A stretch of 42,555 bases of DNA from Caballeronia udeis (GCF_001544555.2 NZ_FCOK02000085.1:1-42555), one strand, 5' to 3'; counted from the first letter of the stretch, positions 8,401 through 17,661 are shown. Notes: a model not told the origin generated them from the letters alone. Numbers and translations: made by a program.

Positions 8401-9475
8401 CCGGTTCGCGCCGTCGCCTCGGTGTTGGCCGTTAGCGGTGTCGCGGCCGGCGACCGTGTGGCAGTGGTGCTCGCCCACCATATCGACCATGCCGTGACTG
8501 TCTTTGCCCTCGCAAAACTGGGTGCAGTTCAGGTGCCAGTGAATACGCACCTCAAGGGAGCGGGTCTCGAACACGTCCTGAGCCACTCGGCGCCGAAGCT
8601 TATTGTCGCGGATGGCGTGTTCGCGGCGGTCCTTGAGCCGATTCTGACGGCGGCGCTTGAGCTTCAGGCGGTATGGCGGGGAGGATGTCCGGACTGGTCA
8701 ATGGACTCCAGGGTATTCGAAACGCTCGCTGCGCATAGTGACGTTGAAGAGCCATCGTATGTCGCTGGCGACTCAGACCAACGCGCAATTCTTTATACAT
8801 CTGGTACTACAGGGCCGGCGAAGGGTGTCCAGATGACGGACCGGATGTATCGTGCAGAAGTCTGGACTGAGTTCCAGGAGCGATTCGGAGTGCCGGTCAG
8901 GGAAGGATATGGGATGACGGAAACGTCAAGCTTCAGCGTGATTAACGTCGATGGCAAACTTGGCTCTATCGGCAAGGCTGTCGACTATTTTGATGTTGAA
9001 ATAGTCGACGAAAGTGGCCGCCGGCTTGAGCGTGGCCAAATTGGCGAGATACGGGTTTCCGAGCGTGAGCCGGGAACGCTAACCATCGGGTACTTTCGGA
9101 ACGAGGAAAAGACCGCCGAGACAATTCGGGAAGGCTGGCTCTACACCGGTGACCTAGGGCGCGAGGACGAGGATGGTTATTTCTTCTTTCTCGGTCGTAA
9201 AAAGGATAGCTTGCGACGACGAGGCGAGAACGTCTCGGCATGGGAGGTCGAGAACGTCGTTAACTCTCATCCCGATGTTGAAGAATGCGCGCTCATCGGA
9301 GTGGTCAATGAGTTTTCGGACGAAGACCTGACGATATTCCTCAAACTGAAGGGTGAGTCGGTTGCGTTTGACTACGCACAGTTTGTCGCTTGGTGCGAGA
9401 AGCGGATGGCGCGGTTCCAGGTCCCTCGGTTCGTTGCTCTTGTCGAAAGCTTCCCGAAGCAGGTCACGAAAAGAT
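8400..9475 (+). pseudogene. Acyl-CoA/AMP-forming synthetase (ANL family), decayed
   Basis: Remnant of an adenylate-forming ligase that would join a carboxylate to CoA. Recognisable parts are 'GVAAGDRVAVV', 'ALAKLGAVQVPVNTHLKG', the P-loop-like YTSGTTGPAKG, 'REGYGMTETS', 'GWLYTGDLG', 'FFLGRKKDSLRRRGENVS' and 'WEVENVV'. Three lesions are visible: the N-terminus is missing at about 8400, where it joins an opposed unrelated gene; only about 20 residues separate SGTTGPAKG from GYGMTE where the family has well over 100, so there is an internal deletion near 8840; and the C-terminus stops after 'ESFPKQVTKR' where the sequence runs into the 3' end of the GntR gene. The frame stays open by chance beyond it. 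Confidence 0.88.
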
Positions 9476-10177
9476 CGCCTCGATATCCGGTGAAGCTTCC
9501 TTCACCACCTCGAAGTTCAGTGTCGCCTCGATGTGTTGCAGATGCTCGAGCATGCATTCCGCGGCACGTGCGCCGTCGTGTGCCGCGATCGCGTCGATCA
9601 GGTCGCTGTGCTCGTGGTGCGGACAGGCTGGCGCGTTCGGCTTGTCGTAGAGCGTGATGACGAGGCACGTGAGTGGTGCGAGTTCGCGCATCATGCGCAG
9701 CAGGATTTCGTTGCCGACCATATCGGCAATCAGCACGTGAAATTCACCCGACAAGCGGATGATCGCCGGCCTGTCATCGCGCTTGCGTGCATCGCTTTCC
9801 AGCTTGACGTGCTTGCGCAACGCACGCACTTGCGGGGGCGTCGCGCTTTGGCTCAGGAGCCGCGCCATTTCCGGCTCGATCATGCGGCGCGTGACGAATA
9901 CGTCGCGCGCCTGTTCGACGCTCGGACTGGCAATGAACGCGCCACGATTTGGCACCAGCGTAACCAGCCCCTCATGCGCGAGTTTGTTGAGCACCTCCCG
10001 GATCTTGGTGCGGCTCACGCCCGACACCTCCGCAAGCCTTTCTTCTATCAGCTTTGTGCCCGGCGCGAGACGATGCTCGAGTACCGCCTTCTGGATGCGC
10101 CCGTAGATCTCCTCGTTCGAATAAGGTGTCCTGGATTCGGTGTCCTTGGTGGCGGGCGTGGGGTTGGCACGGTTCAA
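9464..10177 (-). CDS. GntR-family regulator (FCD type), module A
   Basis: FadR/FCD-type transcription regulator, divergent from the module A transport operon and probably controlling it. It has an N-terminal winged helix-turn-helix ('EERLAEVSGVSRTKIREVL', 'GLVTLVPNRGAFIASPS') and a C-terminal all-helical FCD ligand domain with metal-ligand-like His residues ('SGEFHVLIADMVGN', 'HHEHSDLIDAI'). The open frame reaches 10381 but that would be 305 residues, too long for the family; I place the start at a TTG at 10177 (237 residues). The paralogue at 24363 also uses a TTG at the corresponding place. It is closely similar to that paralogue and less so to the one at 16831. Confidence 0.85.
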   Translation of the reverse strand: MNRANPTPATKDTESRTPYSNEEIYGRIQKAVLEHRLAPGTKLIEERLAEVSGVSRTKIREVLNKLAHEGLVTLVPNRGAFIASPSVEQARDVFVTRRMIEPEMARLLSQSATPPQVRALRKHVKLESDARKRDDRPAIIRLSGEFHVLIADMVGNEILLRMMRELAPLTCLVITLYDKPNAPACPHHEHSDLIDAIAAHDGARAAECMLEHLQHIEATLNFEVVKEASPDIEAIFS

Positions 10178-10230
10178 TGTGATTCTCGCAGATGAAAGTT
10201 GGATCAATGATAGAACAATCACCCAATACT

Positions 10231-10240
10231 TTGTGTACAT
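10231..10240. promoter_or_regulatory. Operator-like site before the module A regulator
   Basis: TTGTGTACAT resembles the TTG-N4-CAA type dyad found before the other GntR genes and lies about 54 bases upstream of the proposed TTG start of this regulator. It is a weaker match than the site at 10456, so autoregulation is only a suggestion. Confidence 0.35.
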
Positions 10241-10455
10241 AAATTCGCGACGCCTGGAGCGAGCGATAAATGTGCGCAATGGGCCAAAGAGGTGCGCGTC
10301 GCCGGCGAAAAGGATGCGGCCGCACCACCGCGGGACGTCATGCGTAGCCCCCCGGTGGGCATTGAAAGTAGGTGTGGTCACTCGTGATCGCGGGTTCGAA
10401 CGACTTTAGTCGCCGCTTAACCGTGCCGGTAAAGCGAATACATAACATCTATAAT

Positions 10456-10465
10456 TTGCATACAA
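10456..10465. promoter_or_regulatory. GntR operator candidate, module A
   Basis: TTGCATACAA matches the general FCD-GntR operator style (TnGTnnnACnA; reverse strand TTGTATGCAA). Identical decamers occur at 17847 and 25355 in front of the other two modules and were not noticed elsewhere in the window. It ends 15 bp before the -24/-12 promoter motif. Confidence 0.65.
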
Positions 10466-10480
10466 TCGTTTCAATATTTG

Positions 10481-10497
10481 TTGGCATAAATGTTGCT
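10481..10497 (+). promoter_or_regulatory. Sigma-54 (-24/-12) promoter candidate, module A
   Basis: TTGGCATAAATGTTGCT has the RpoN hallmark GG and GC dinucleotides separated by exactly 10 bases, within TTGGCA and TTGCT. It predicts transcription starting near 10508, about 40 bases before the ATG at 10548. Confidence 0.65.
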
Positions 10498-10547
10498 CTC
10501 CCGAATTGTCGCGCCATCTTGCGCCTGTTCTTCGAGGAGAAATACCA

Positions 10548-11558
10548 ATGTTTCGTCACGCATTGCTCGCCGCCGCGTTCGCCGGGCTCGCTCTCACGTC
10601 GCCGGTTCATGCCCAGGACAGTGGCGCGAAACCGGAGGTGAAACTCGGCTTCGCGAAGTGCGCGCAGTGTCTGTCGATGGCGCTTGTCCCTCAGTTCACG
10701 CAAGACGTAAAAATCGAGGCAATTAACTTTACCTCCGGCAACGACGTGCTGACGGCGCTGGTGTCGCACAGCGTCGATATTGCGCAGGTTACCTATCTGC
10801 ACTTCGTCACCGCGCTCGATCGCGGGCTCGATGTGGTGGCTGTATCCGGCCAGGTGAACGGCGGCTCGGAAATCCTCGTGCGCAATAGTCTTAACCTGAA
10901 GCAGGACGACTGGGTGGGATTGAAAAAGCTTGTCGATGCCGCGAAGGAGAAGGGCTCGCCACTGAAGATTGCGGCTTCGCGCGGCAATGCGCAGGACCTG
11001 CATATGCGTGGAGAATTGCAGATGCATGGCATCGATCCGAACAAGGATGTGCAGTTCATCAACATTCCGAATCCGGCCGATCATGTCAGCGCATTGCAGC
11101 GCGGCGAGATCGATCTGGTCTGCTCGGTCGAGCCGTTCGCGTCGCAGATACGGCTGTCAGGCGCGGGCAAACTGTTCAACTTCCCGTATGACCAGGCGGC
11201 CGGCAAGCTCAGCAACCTGATCGTCACGCGTTCCGACGTGATCAAGGACCACCCGGAAGCAGTGAAGGCGACTGTAGCCGCGGTTGTGAAGATGGTCGAC
11301 AGCCTGCAAACCGATAAAACCGGCTGGCTCGATTCGATCAACAAATACACCGCGCTCGACAAGACGGTCGCTGTCGAATCGTTGAAGAATGCGTACCCCG
11401 ACTATCGGATGTACCGCACGCAGACCATCGCTATTGCAAAGATGATGAGGGATCTTCACTACGTGTCGACCGATGTCACACCCGCCATCGATAAAAATAT
11501 GAACTACACGTTCCTGAGCGAAGCGACCGGCAAGCCGAAGACTGCACTCGGGTACTGA
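10548..11558 (+). CDS. ABC transporter substrate-binding protein (NMT1/TauA-like)
   Basis: Periplasmic binding protein of a nitrate/taurine/thiamine-precursor-type importer. The 336-residue protein has a Sec signal peptide (MFRHALLAAAFAGLALTSPVHA, cleavage about residue 22) and the family text 'DVLTALVSHSVDIAQVTYL', 'AALQRGEIDLVCSVEPFAS'-like segments and 'GKLSNLIVTRSDVIKDHPE'. An unusual CAQC pair sits early in the mature protein ('LGFAKCAQCLSMALVP'). The ATG at 10548 has GAGGAGA 7 bases upstream; an in-frame extension to 10506 has no signal-peptide logic. It is the first gene of module A. The true ligand cannot be read from sequence. Confidence 0.9.
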   Translation: MFRHALLAAAFAGLALTSPVHAQDSGAKPEVKLGFAKCAQCLSMALVPQFTQDVKIEAINFTSGNDVLTALVSHSVDIAQVTYLHFVTALDRGLDVVAVSGQVNGGSEILVRNSLNLKQDDWVGLKKLVDAAKEKGSPLKIAASRGNAQDLHMRGELQMHGIDPNKDVQFINIPNPADHVSALQRGEIDLVCSVEPFASQIRLSGAGKLFNFPYDQAAGKLSNLIVTRSDVIKDHPEAVKATVAAVVKMVDSLQTDKTGWLDSINKYTALDKTVAVESLKNAYPDYRMYRTQTIAIAKMMRDLHYVSTDVTPAIDKNMNYTFLSEATGKPKTALGY

Positions 11559-11622
11559 GCGGCATGGGTAATCAGCGGCTGACGATGTGATCGGTTTGGC
11601 GCCCGCCAACAGGAGTTCCCGC

Positions 11623-12456
11623 ATGGCTTTCACTCTCACTCTCGCGAAGTCCGGCGCGCAGGCGCGCGCGAGTTTCATCAAGTTTTTTGTACCCGTCGCG
11701 CTCGCCGTGTTCTGGGAAGCGTTCGCGCGCTCAGGCATCATTCCCGCATCGCTCTTGCCCGCACCGTCGCGGGTCGTTGGCACCTGGGCAGACTGGCTGT
11801 TCGCTATCGATGGCTCGTCGCAGTCCGACAGCGGCCGCTGGTTCTTCGATGCAGCGGCGAGCCTCGCGCGTGTGCTGTCTGGTTACGCGATAGCCGCGGT
11901 GTCCGGGATCCTGCTGGGTGTCGCGATCGGCTGGTGGCGATGGGTCGAGCAGGCGGTCGAACCGACGCTGCAGATGCTGCGGCCGATCCCGCCTGTTTCG
12001 TGGATTCCGCTCGCAATCATCTGGTTCGGCATCGCCAACAAACCGGCAATTTTCCTCGTGTTCCTCGGCGCGTTTTTTCCGATCCTGATGAACACCATCC
12101 ACGGCGTAAAGGCCGCGGACCGCAATCTGATCCGCGCCGCAGCGATGATGGGTTCGACGCAGTTGCAACTGCTGCGCTTCATCATTTTCCCCGCGGCGCT
12201 GCCGAGTATCTTCGCCGGTTTGCGCATTGCGATCGGCTCTGCATGGATGCTGACCGTCACCGCGGAAATGGTCGCGGTGAAGAGCGGCCTTGGCTACGTG
12301 CTATGGGATTCGTATTACTTCCTGCGATACGACCTGGTCATCGCGGCAATGGTGAGCATCGGCTTGCTGGGTTATCTGTCCGATCTCGCGATGAAACGCC
12401 TGATGGCCGTCGTCCTGCACTGGCAGCGCCGCGGTGCAAACGCCGGCCGTCACTGA
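11623..12456 (+). CDS. ABC transporter permease (TauC/SsuC-like)
   Basis: Inner-membrane subunit of the module A importer. About 277 residues with roughly six hydrophobic segments and the BPD-transport EAA-type loop 'RAAAMMGSTQLQLLRFIIFP' near residues 170-190, which docks with the ATPase. I prefer the internal ATG (MAFTLTLAKSG) because CAGGAG lies about 8 bases upstream; a GTG start at 11587 would add 12 residues. The gene follows the binding protein by about 65 bases and precedes the ATPase by about 25. Confidence 0.9.
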   Translation: MAFTLTLAKSGAQARASFIKFFVPVALAVFWEAFARSGIIPASLLPAPSRVVGTWADWLFAIDGSSQSDSGRWFFDAAASLARVLSGYAIAAVSGILLGVAIGWWRWVEQAVEPTLQMLRPIPPVSWIPLAIIWFGIANKPAIFLVFLGAFFPILMNTIHGVKAADRNLIRAAAMMGSTQLQLLRFIIFPAALPSIFAGLRIAIGSAWMLTVTAEMVAVKSGLGYVLWDSYYFLRYDLVIAAMVSIGLLGYLSDLAMKRLMAVVLHWQRRGANAGRH

Positions 12457-12481
12457 ACGCAGTTCGCCCGAGGAAACCATC

Positions 12482-13270
12482 ATGTCCTACGTCGAATTTG
12501 ACGACATCACCAAGGTATTCACCGACGCGAAACGCGGCACCAGTCTCGTGACGCTCGACCACGTTTCACTCAGCCTGGAAAAGCAGGAACTGCTGTGTCT
12601 GCTCGGGCCGTCCGGCTGCGGCAAATCGACGTTGCTCAACATGATTGCTGGCTTCGAGAAACCGACCAGCGGCACGGTGCGCATTGGTGGGCGTGCAGTC
12701 GATGCACCCGGCTCCGATCGCGGCATGGTGTTCCAGCAGGCCACGTTGATGCCGTGGCTGCCGGTGTGGGAGAACGTCGCGTTCTACCACAAGCTGCAAG
12801 GGCGCTCGAAGAAGGAACGGCGCGCGTTGGCGCAGCCGTATATCGATCTCGTCGGACTGACGGGGTTCGAGGATCACTATCCGGCGGAACTGTCTGGCGG
12901 GATGAGTCAGCGTGTGGGCATCGCGCGGGCGCTGCTGCTCGATCCCGGCGTGATCCTGATGGACGAGCCGTTCGCCGCGCTCGACGCGCAGACAAAATCG
13001 GAGATACAGGAAGAACTCGTGACGATCTGGCAGAAGTCGCGCTCGACGATCGTGTTCGTCACGCATAGCGTCGACGAGGCGTTGCTGCTCGGCACGCAAG
13101 TGGCTGTGATGACACATCGGCCCGGTCGCATTCGAGAGCTGATTCCCGTCGACCTGCTGCGTCCGCGCGACATCACGTCGCCGCGCTTCAACGATCTCAA
13201 ACGCCATGTGCTCGCGCTGATCCGCGAGGAGGCTACAACTGCCAACCGGCTCGCGCGGCAAGCGGCCTGA
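12482..13270 (+). CDS. ABC transporter ATP-binding protein (TauB/SsuB-like)
   Basis: Cytoplasmic ATPase energising the module A importer. The 262-residue protein has Walker A GPSGCGKST (42-50), Q-loop 'VFQQATLMPW', signature 'LSGGMSQRVGIARAL', Walker B 'VILMDEPFAALD' and the H-loop 'FVTHSVDEA', followed by the usual 'RPGRIRELIPVDL' tail of nitrate/sulfonate-type ATPases. ATG at 12482 has a GAGGA about 8 bases upstream; the frame is open further upstream but overlaps the permease. Confidence 0.94.
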   Translation: MSYVEFDDITKVFTDAKRGTSLVTLDHVSLSLEKQELLCLLGPSGCGKSTLLNMIAGFEKPTSGTVRIGGRAVDAPGSDRGMVFQQATLMPWLPVWENVAFYHKLQGRSKKERRALAQPYIDLVGLTGFEDHYPAELSGGMSQRVGIARALLLDPGVILMDEPFAALDAQTKSEIQEELVTIWQKSRSTIVFVTHSVDEALLLGTQVAVMTHRPGRIRELIPVDLLRPRDITSPRFNDLKRHVLALIREEATTANRLARQAA

Positions 13271-13311
13271 CATCGCCTTTGCGCGTTTACTTACTATTTG
13301 AATCTCACAAC

Positions 13312-14040
13312 ATGACTCAACGCATCTTGCTTGGCATGCTCACGCCGTCGTCGAACACGACGCTCGAACCCGTTACCGCTGCAATGCTCGACGACCTGCC
13401 CGAGGCGAGCGCGCATTTCGGTCGCTTTCGCGTGACGGAGATCGCGCTGTCGCAGCAGGCGCTCTCCCAATTCGGCGATAGCGAAATCCTCGCCGCGGCC
13501 GAATTGCTGTCGCACGCGAAGCTCGACGTGATCGGCTGGAACGGTACGTCGTCCGGTTGGCTCGGCTTCGATGCCGACGAGCGTTTGTGCGAGCGTATCA
13601 CTGCTCGCACCGGCATCGCGGCTTGCACCTCCGTGCTCGCGCTGAACGAAATCTTCACGATGACCGGTGTGCGCCGATTTGGTCTGGTCACGCCGTATCT
13701 CGACGACGTGCAGAGCCGGATCATCGCGAACTACGCAGCCAGCGGTTTCGAATGCGTCTCGGAACGGCATCTGGGCAAGCAGGATAATTTTTCGTTTTCC
13801 GAAGTTGGTGCCGACGAGATACGTCGCATGGCTCGTGAGGTCGCCGAGGCAAAGCCCGATGCGATCACGATCTTCTGCACCAACCTGCGGGGCGCGCCGC
13901 TGGTCGGGGAACTGGAGCAGGAGCTTGGCATTCCCGTCTACGACACCATTGCGACGGTGGTCTGGAAAGCGCTGCGGCTGGCGGGTGCGGACCCGTCGCG
14001 GGTGCGCAGCTGGGGACGGCTGTTCCGGGAGGTCGCATGA
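13312..14040 (+). CDS. Maleate isomerase/arylmalonate decarboxylase-fold enzyme 1
   Basis: Cytoplasmic enzyme of the Asp/Glu racemase superfamily, closest in style to maleate cis-trans isomerase and arylmalonate decarboxylase (AMDase). The 242 residues contain 'VIGWNGTSSGWLG', 'LVTPYLDDVQSR' and 'ITIFCTNLRGAP'. In maleate isomerases and racemases two cysteines act, one in each half. Here the first position is Gly78 (GTS) and only Cys189 is kept, with Tyr129; this is the pattern of AMDase (Gly74-Thr75-Ser76, Tyr126, Cys188 in the Bordetella enzyme). So a decarboxylase-like reaction is as likely as isomerisation. The ATG at 13312 gives the same N-terminus and length as the paralogue at 25439. 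Its stop overlaps the hydantoinase start (ATGA). Confidence 0.85.
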   Translation: MTQRILLGMLTPSSNTTLEPVTAAMLDDLPEASAHFGRFRVTEIALSQQALSQFGDSEILAAAELLSHAKLDVIGWNGTSSGWLGFDADERLCERITARTGIAACTSVLALNEIFTMTGVRRFGLVTPYLDDVQSRIIANYAASGFECVSERHLGKQDNFSFSEVGADEIRRMAREVAEAKPDAITIFCTNLRGAPLVGELEQELGIPVYDTIATVVWKALRLAGADPSRVRSWGRLFREVA

Positions 14041-15524
14041 ACGGCGGCGGACCAGCCTTCGACCTGGTCGTGCGCAATGCGCGTATTGCGACGGGCGCGG
14101 ATGTTTATCAAGCTGACATCGGCGTCTCCAATGGCGTGATCGTTGCGCTCGGTGTGCGACTCGCGGGCGGCGCGCGCGAGATCGATGCAGCGGGGCGTTG
14201 GGTTTTGCCGGGTGGTATCGATGCTCATTGCCACCTCGACCAGCCGACCGGCGATGACTCCGTGATGGCCGACGACTTCGAAAGCGGCACTCGCTCGGCG
14301 GCTTGCGGTGGCACGACGACGGTGATTCCGTTTGCGTGCCAGCAGCGCGGCGGCACGTTGCAGGACGCTGTCGATGATTACCATCGGCGAGCGGAAGGGC
14401 GTGCGTTGATCGATTACGCATTCCATCTGATCGTCACCGATCCCACGCCGCATGTGCTCGAACACGAACTGCCAGCGCTGATCGCGCGCGGCTACACGTC
14501 GTTCAAGATCTACATGACGTACGACGCGCTCAAGCTCGACGACCGGCAGATTCTCGATCTGCTGGCCGTTGCGCGGCGCGAGAAGGCGATGACGATGATC
14601 CACGCGGAGAACGCCGACTGTATCGCATGGCTAACCGAGCGGATGCTGGAACGGGGATTCACGGCGCCGCAGTATCACGCGCTGTCGCGGTTGCCGGTCG
14701 TTGAACGGGAGGCGACGCATCGAGCTATATCGTTATCCGAACTGTTGGATACACCCGTGTTGATCGTGCATGTGTCGGGTCGCGAGGCGATCGAGCAGAT
14801 CCAGCAGGCTCAGTGGCGTGGCGCGCCGATCTACGCGGAGACCTGCCCGCAATATCTTTTCCTGACGGAGGACGATCTCGATCTCGACGGCTTCGAAGGG
14901 GCGAAGTGCATTTGCAGCCCGCCGCCACGCGACGCCGCCAATCAGGATTCCGTGTGGCGCGCGCTCGATCACGGTGTGTTCAGCGTGTTTTCGTCCGATC
15001 ACGCGCCGTTCCGCTTCGATGGTCCCGACGGGAAGAAAGTGCATGGTGAAAACGCATCGTTCGACAAGGTGCCGAACGGCATTCCCGGCCTGGAGACACG
15101 GCTCGCGCTGCTGTTTTCGGAAGGCGTACTGGGTGGCAGGATCGATGTGAACCAGTTCGTCGAGATGACTTCGACGGGGCCGGCGAAGTTATATGGACTA
15201 TATCCGCGCAAGGGCACGATTGCGATCGGCGCGGACGCCGATTTGGTGGTCTGGGACACCTTCGATCCGCAGCCGATCCGCAACGCCGATTTGCATCACA
15301 ACGTCGATTACACGCCGTACGAAGGACGCAATGTTCGCGCGTGGCCGGGCATCACGATTTCGCGCGGCGACGTGGTGTGGGAGCGTGCCACCGGGTTCGT
15401 CGCCAACGCCGCGGGGCGCGGGCGCTTTCTGCCTTGTGAGCGGCCGGTAGCGTTGCATCGGTCACGGCATGAGCAACAAACCCGCAACAAGGGATTCCGC
15501 TGGCTCGCGGCGCTCGGACTGTAG
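14037..15524 (+). CDS. Dihydropyrimidinase/D-hydantoinase-type amidohydrolase
   Basis: Binuclear metal hydrolase that opens cyclic amides such as hydantoins, dihydropyrimidines or imides. The 495-residue protein shows all family ligands: H64/H66 (GGIDAHCHLD), the lysine that is carbamylated K157 (TSFKIYMTY), H189 (MIHAEN), H245 (LIVHVSG) and D321 (SSDHAPF), plus 'SPPPRD'. Length and motifs match D-hydantoinases and imidases rather than allantoinase or dihydroorotase. Its ATG overlaps the stop of the preceding enzyme, implying coupled translation and a linked reaction. The C-terminal 25 residues ('RHEQQTRNKGFRWLAALGL') are unusual and may be a non-family tail. Confidence 0.92.
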   Translation: MNGGGPAFDLVVRNARIATGADVYQADIGVSNGVIVALGVRLAGGAREIDAAGRWVLPGGIDAHCHLDQPTGDDSVMADDFESGTRSAACGGTTTVIPFACQQRGGTLQDAVDDYHRRAEGRALIDYAFHLIVTDPTPHVLEHELPALIARGYTSFKIYMTYDALKLDDRQILDLLAVARREKAMTMIHAENADCIAWLTERMLERGFTAPQYHALSRLPVVEREATHRAISLSELLDTPVLIVHVSGREAIEQIQQAQWRGAPIYAETCPQYLFLTEDDLDLDGFEGAKCICSPPPRDAANQDSVWRALDHGVFSVFSSDHAPFRFDGPDGKKVHGENASFDKVPNGIPGLETRLALLFSEGVLGGRIDVNQFVEMTSTGPAKLYGLYPRKGTIAIGADADLVVWDTFDPQPIRNADLHHNVDYTPYEGRNVRAWPGITISRGDVVWERATGFVANAAGRGRFLPCERPVALHRSRHEQQTRNKGFRWLAALGL

Positions 15525-15628
15525 GCGGACTGGCCGGCATGCTCACGCCGCCAGGGCGGTCACATAAAACCGTGTTCGGCTAAGAATCTCTTCTGACTAA
15601 AATCGGCCAGTCTTACAAGGAGGGGCGG

Positions 15629-16834
15629 ATGTCACAGTGCATGCCTGAGAAACCAGCAGCCGACGCCAGCGAACGCACGGCTTATCTCGCGCTCGCTGAA
15701 GAGCTCATTCGGCACGACACAACAAGTAGCCGCTCGAATCTTGGCCTGATCGAAACAATCCGGGATCTCCTTCGAGCCCATGACGTCAAAGCGCTGCTCG
15801 TCTATGACCGGTACCGGCAAAAGGCGAATTTGTTCGCCACGTTGCCGGCCATGCACGGCGAGACAGATGGCGGGGTTGTGCTGTCGGGGCATACCGATGT
15901 TGTGCCGGTTACCGGTCAGCGCTGGTCGAGTGACCCCTTCGACCCCTTCGTCCGCGACGATCGGCTCTACGGTCGAGGTTCGTGCGACATGAAGGGGTTC
16001 ATCGCCGTAACGCTCGGGTTGCTGCCCGACCTCCCGCGGCGTCTGCTGCGTGAACCGCTGCATCTCGCATTTTCTTTCGACGAGGAAGTCGGCTGTCTCG
16101 GCGCCCCCTTACTGTTGGCGGAACTCGCGAAACGGGGCATCCGCCCGTCCGGGTGCATCGTCGGCGAGCCTACTGGCATGCGGCCGGTCGTCGCGCACAA
16201 AGGCAATAATGCTTACCGATGCTGCGTGAATGGCATCGCCGCGCATTCGTCGCGCACGCCTAGCGGCGTCAATGCAATCGAATACGCGGCGCGGTTGATC
16301 TGCCGCATTCGCGATGCCGCCGACTTGCTACGCCGCAACGGCCCGTTCGACCGCGCCTTTGATGTTCCCTTTGCGACGGCGCAAACCGGCATGATCTCAG
16401 GCGGCATTGCGATTAACACAATCCCGGATTGGTGTGAGTTCCTCTTCGAATATCGCAACCTGCCGACGGACGATCCGGAACACTTTTTCGAAGAGATCGT
16501 CCGTTACGCCCGCGACGAACTCGAGCCGGAGATGCGCGCTGTGGCAGACGCAGCGTCGATTTCGTTTGAAAAAATCGGCACGACCCTGGCGCTCGACAGC
16601 GCGGAACAGGCTGCCGTCACGCGACTCGTGCGGACCCTTTGCAACGACTTCGAGACCCGCAAGGTCACTTACGGCACCGAGGCGGGGCTGTTCGCACAGG
16701 CGGGCATTCCGACTGTCATCTGCGGGCCTGGCAGCATTGACGATGCACACAAGGCTGACGAGTCCGTCGAGTTATCACAACTCGCGGAATGCGACCGCTT
16801 CCTGCGCCGGGTACTCGACACGATCACTGCTTAG
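15629..16834 (+). CDS. M20-family deacylase (ArgE/acetylornithine deacetylase-like)
   Basis: Zinc-dependent hydrolase of the M20 family, which removes acyl groups, and in related members carbamoyl groups, from amino-acid derivatives. The 401 residues hold the metal ligands H88 and D90 (LSGHTDVVPV), bridging D120 (GRGSCDMKG), catalytic E152-E153 (DEEVG), E180 (GEPT) and a late His (DDAHKADE), with the dimerisation domain between. An AAGGAGG precedes the ATG. Following a hydantoinase, the natural job would be to hydrolyse the opened N-carbamoyl or N-acyl product; this is inference. It converges with the next regulator, the stop codons overlapping. Confidence 0.88.
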   Translation: MSQCMPEKPAADASERTAYLALAEELIRHDTTSSRSNLGLIETIRDLLRAHDVKALLVYDRYRQKANLFATLPAMHGETDGGVVLSGHTDVVPVTGQRWSSDPFDPFVRDDRLYGRGSCDMKGFIAVTLGLLPDLPRRLLREPLHLAFSFDEEVGCLGAPLLLAELAKRGIRPSGCIVGEPTGMRPVVAHKGNNAYRCCVNGIAAHSSRTPSGVNAIEYAARLICRIRDAADLLRRNGPFDRAFDVPFATAQTGMISGGIAINTIPDWCEFLFEYRNLPTDDPEHFFEEIVRYARDELEPEMRAVADAASISFEKIGTTLALDSAEQAAVTRLVRTLCNDFETRKVTYGTEAGLFAQAGIPTVICGPGSIDDAHKADESVELSQLAECDRFLRRVLDTITA

Positions 16835-17559
16835 CGATCGAAAAGGATCGCCTCCAGATTGTCGTCTTCTTCCGCAGGCTCATGCAGCCGGAGCGTCGCT
16901 TCGATATGTTCCAGATGCTCGACCATCAGTTTTTGCGCCAGCTTCACATTGCCCGCTTCGAGGGCATCGATCAGACGCGAATGTTCGTCGTGCGGACACG
17001 CCTGGGCTGTCGGCGCGTTGTAAAGCAGGATGGTCAGGCATGTGAGCATCTGCAGGCCGCGCATCGTGCGTTCGATGAAACGGTTGCCCGACACCTGCGC
17101 AAGCATCACGTGAAATTCCCCTGAGAGCCGCACGGCGGTACGCCGGTCATCGCGCTTGCGCGCCTCATTCTCTTGTGCGACGTGCGCTCGCAGTCGTGCG
17201 AGATCTTTCTTCGTCGCGCAACGGCACACCTTTTCAATAATCGGCAATTCGATCTGACGCCGCGCCTCAAACAGCTCGCGTGCTTCTTCCACCGTCGGGC
17301 TCGCGACAAACGCGCCGCGGTTCGGCACGATGGTGACGACGAGCTCATGCGACAGTTGTTGCAGCACGGCCCGCACGGTGGTCCGGCTGACACTAAAAAT
17401 GCTGGAGAGCCGGTCTTCGGCGAGCTTCGTCCCGGGTTGCAGCCGATGCTCCGAAATCGCATTCATCAGGCGCTCGTAAATCACGTTGCGATGCGCGCCG
17501 TCGAACGAGCCCGCTACCTCGCTTTCAGCGATCTTTGACCGCTTCTTATCAGTCGGCAT
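16831..17559 (-). CDS. GntR-family regulator (FCD type), module B
   Basis: FCD-type regulator of 242 residues: winged helix-turn-helix ('EDRLSSIFSVSRTTVRAVL', 'VTIVPNRGAFVASPTV') then an all-helical ligand-binding domain with His residues ('SGEFHVMLAQVSGN', 'HDEHSRLIDALEAG'). I start it at the ATG at 17559; on the minus strand CCAGGAC lies just before it, closely resembling the GCCAGGAC before the TTG start of the paralogue at 24363. A longer start at 17655 would overlap an operator-like site. It diverges from module B, with two candidate operators in between. Confidence 0.88.
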   Translation of the reverse strand: MPTDKKRSKIAESEVAGSFDGAHRNVIYERLMNAISEHRLQPGTKLAEDRLSSIFSVSRTTVRAVLQQLSHELVVTIVPNRGAFVASPTVEEARELFEARRQIELPIIEKVCRCATKKDLARLRAHVAQENEARKRDDRRTAVRLSGEFHVMLAQVSGNRFIERTMRGLQMLTCLTILLYNAPTAQACPHDEHSRLIDALEAGNVKLAQKLMVEHLEHIEATLRLHEPAEEDDNLEAILFDR

Positions 17560-17647
17560 AAAAGGGTCCTGGTTTTTGAACTGAATCACGACAAGGTGCA
17601 AACGCGCTGGGTAGCGTGACCACTTATTGCACTGCAAATTATCACTG

Positions 17648-17661
17648 AATTGCACACAATT
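17648..17661. promoter_or_regulatory. Operator-like dyad before the module B regulator
   Basis: AATTGCACACAATT has 5-bp perfect inverted arms (AATTG/CAATT) and differs from the site at 25353 (AATTGCATACAATT) by one base. It lies about 90 bases upstream of the regulator's ATG, where autoregulation would act. Confidence 0.5.

Noticed and set aside
8149..9657. A 502-codon plus-strand open frame as one intact synthetase
   Set aside because: Only about 8400-9475 resembles the ANL family. The first 80 codons are antisense to another gene, the last 60 are antisense to the GntR gene, and the middle has a large deletion.
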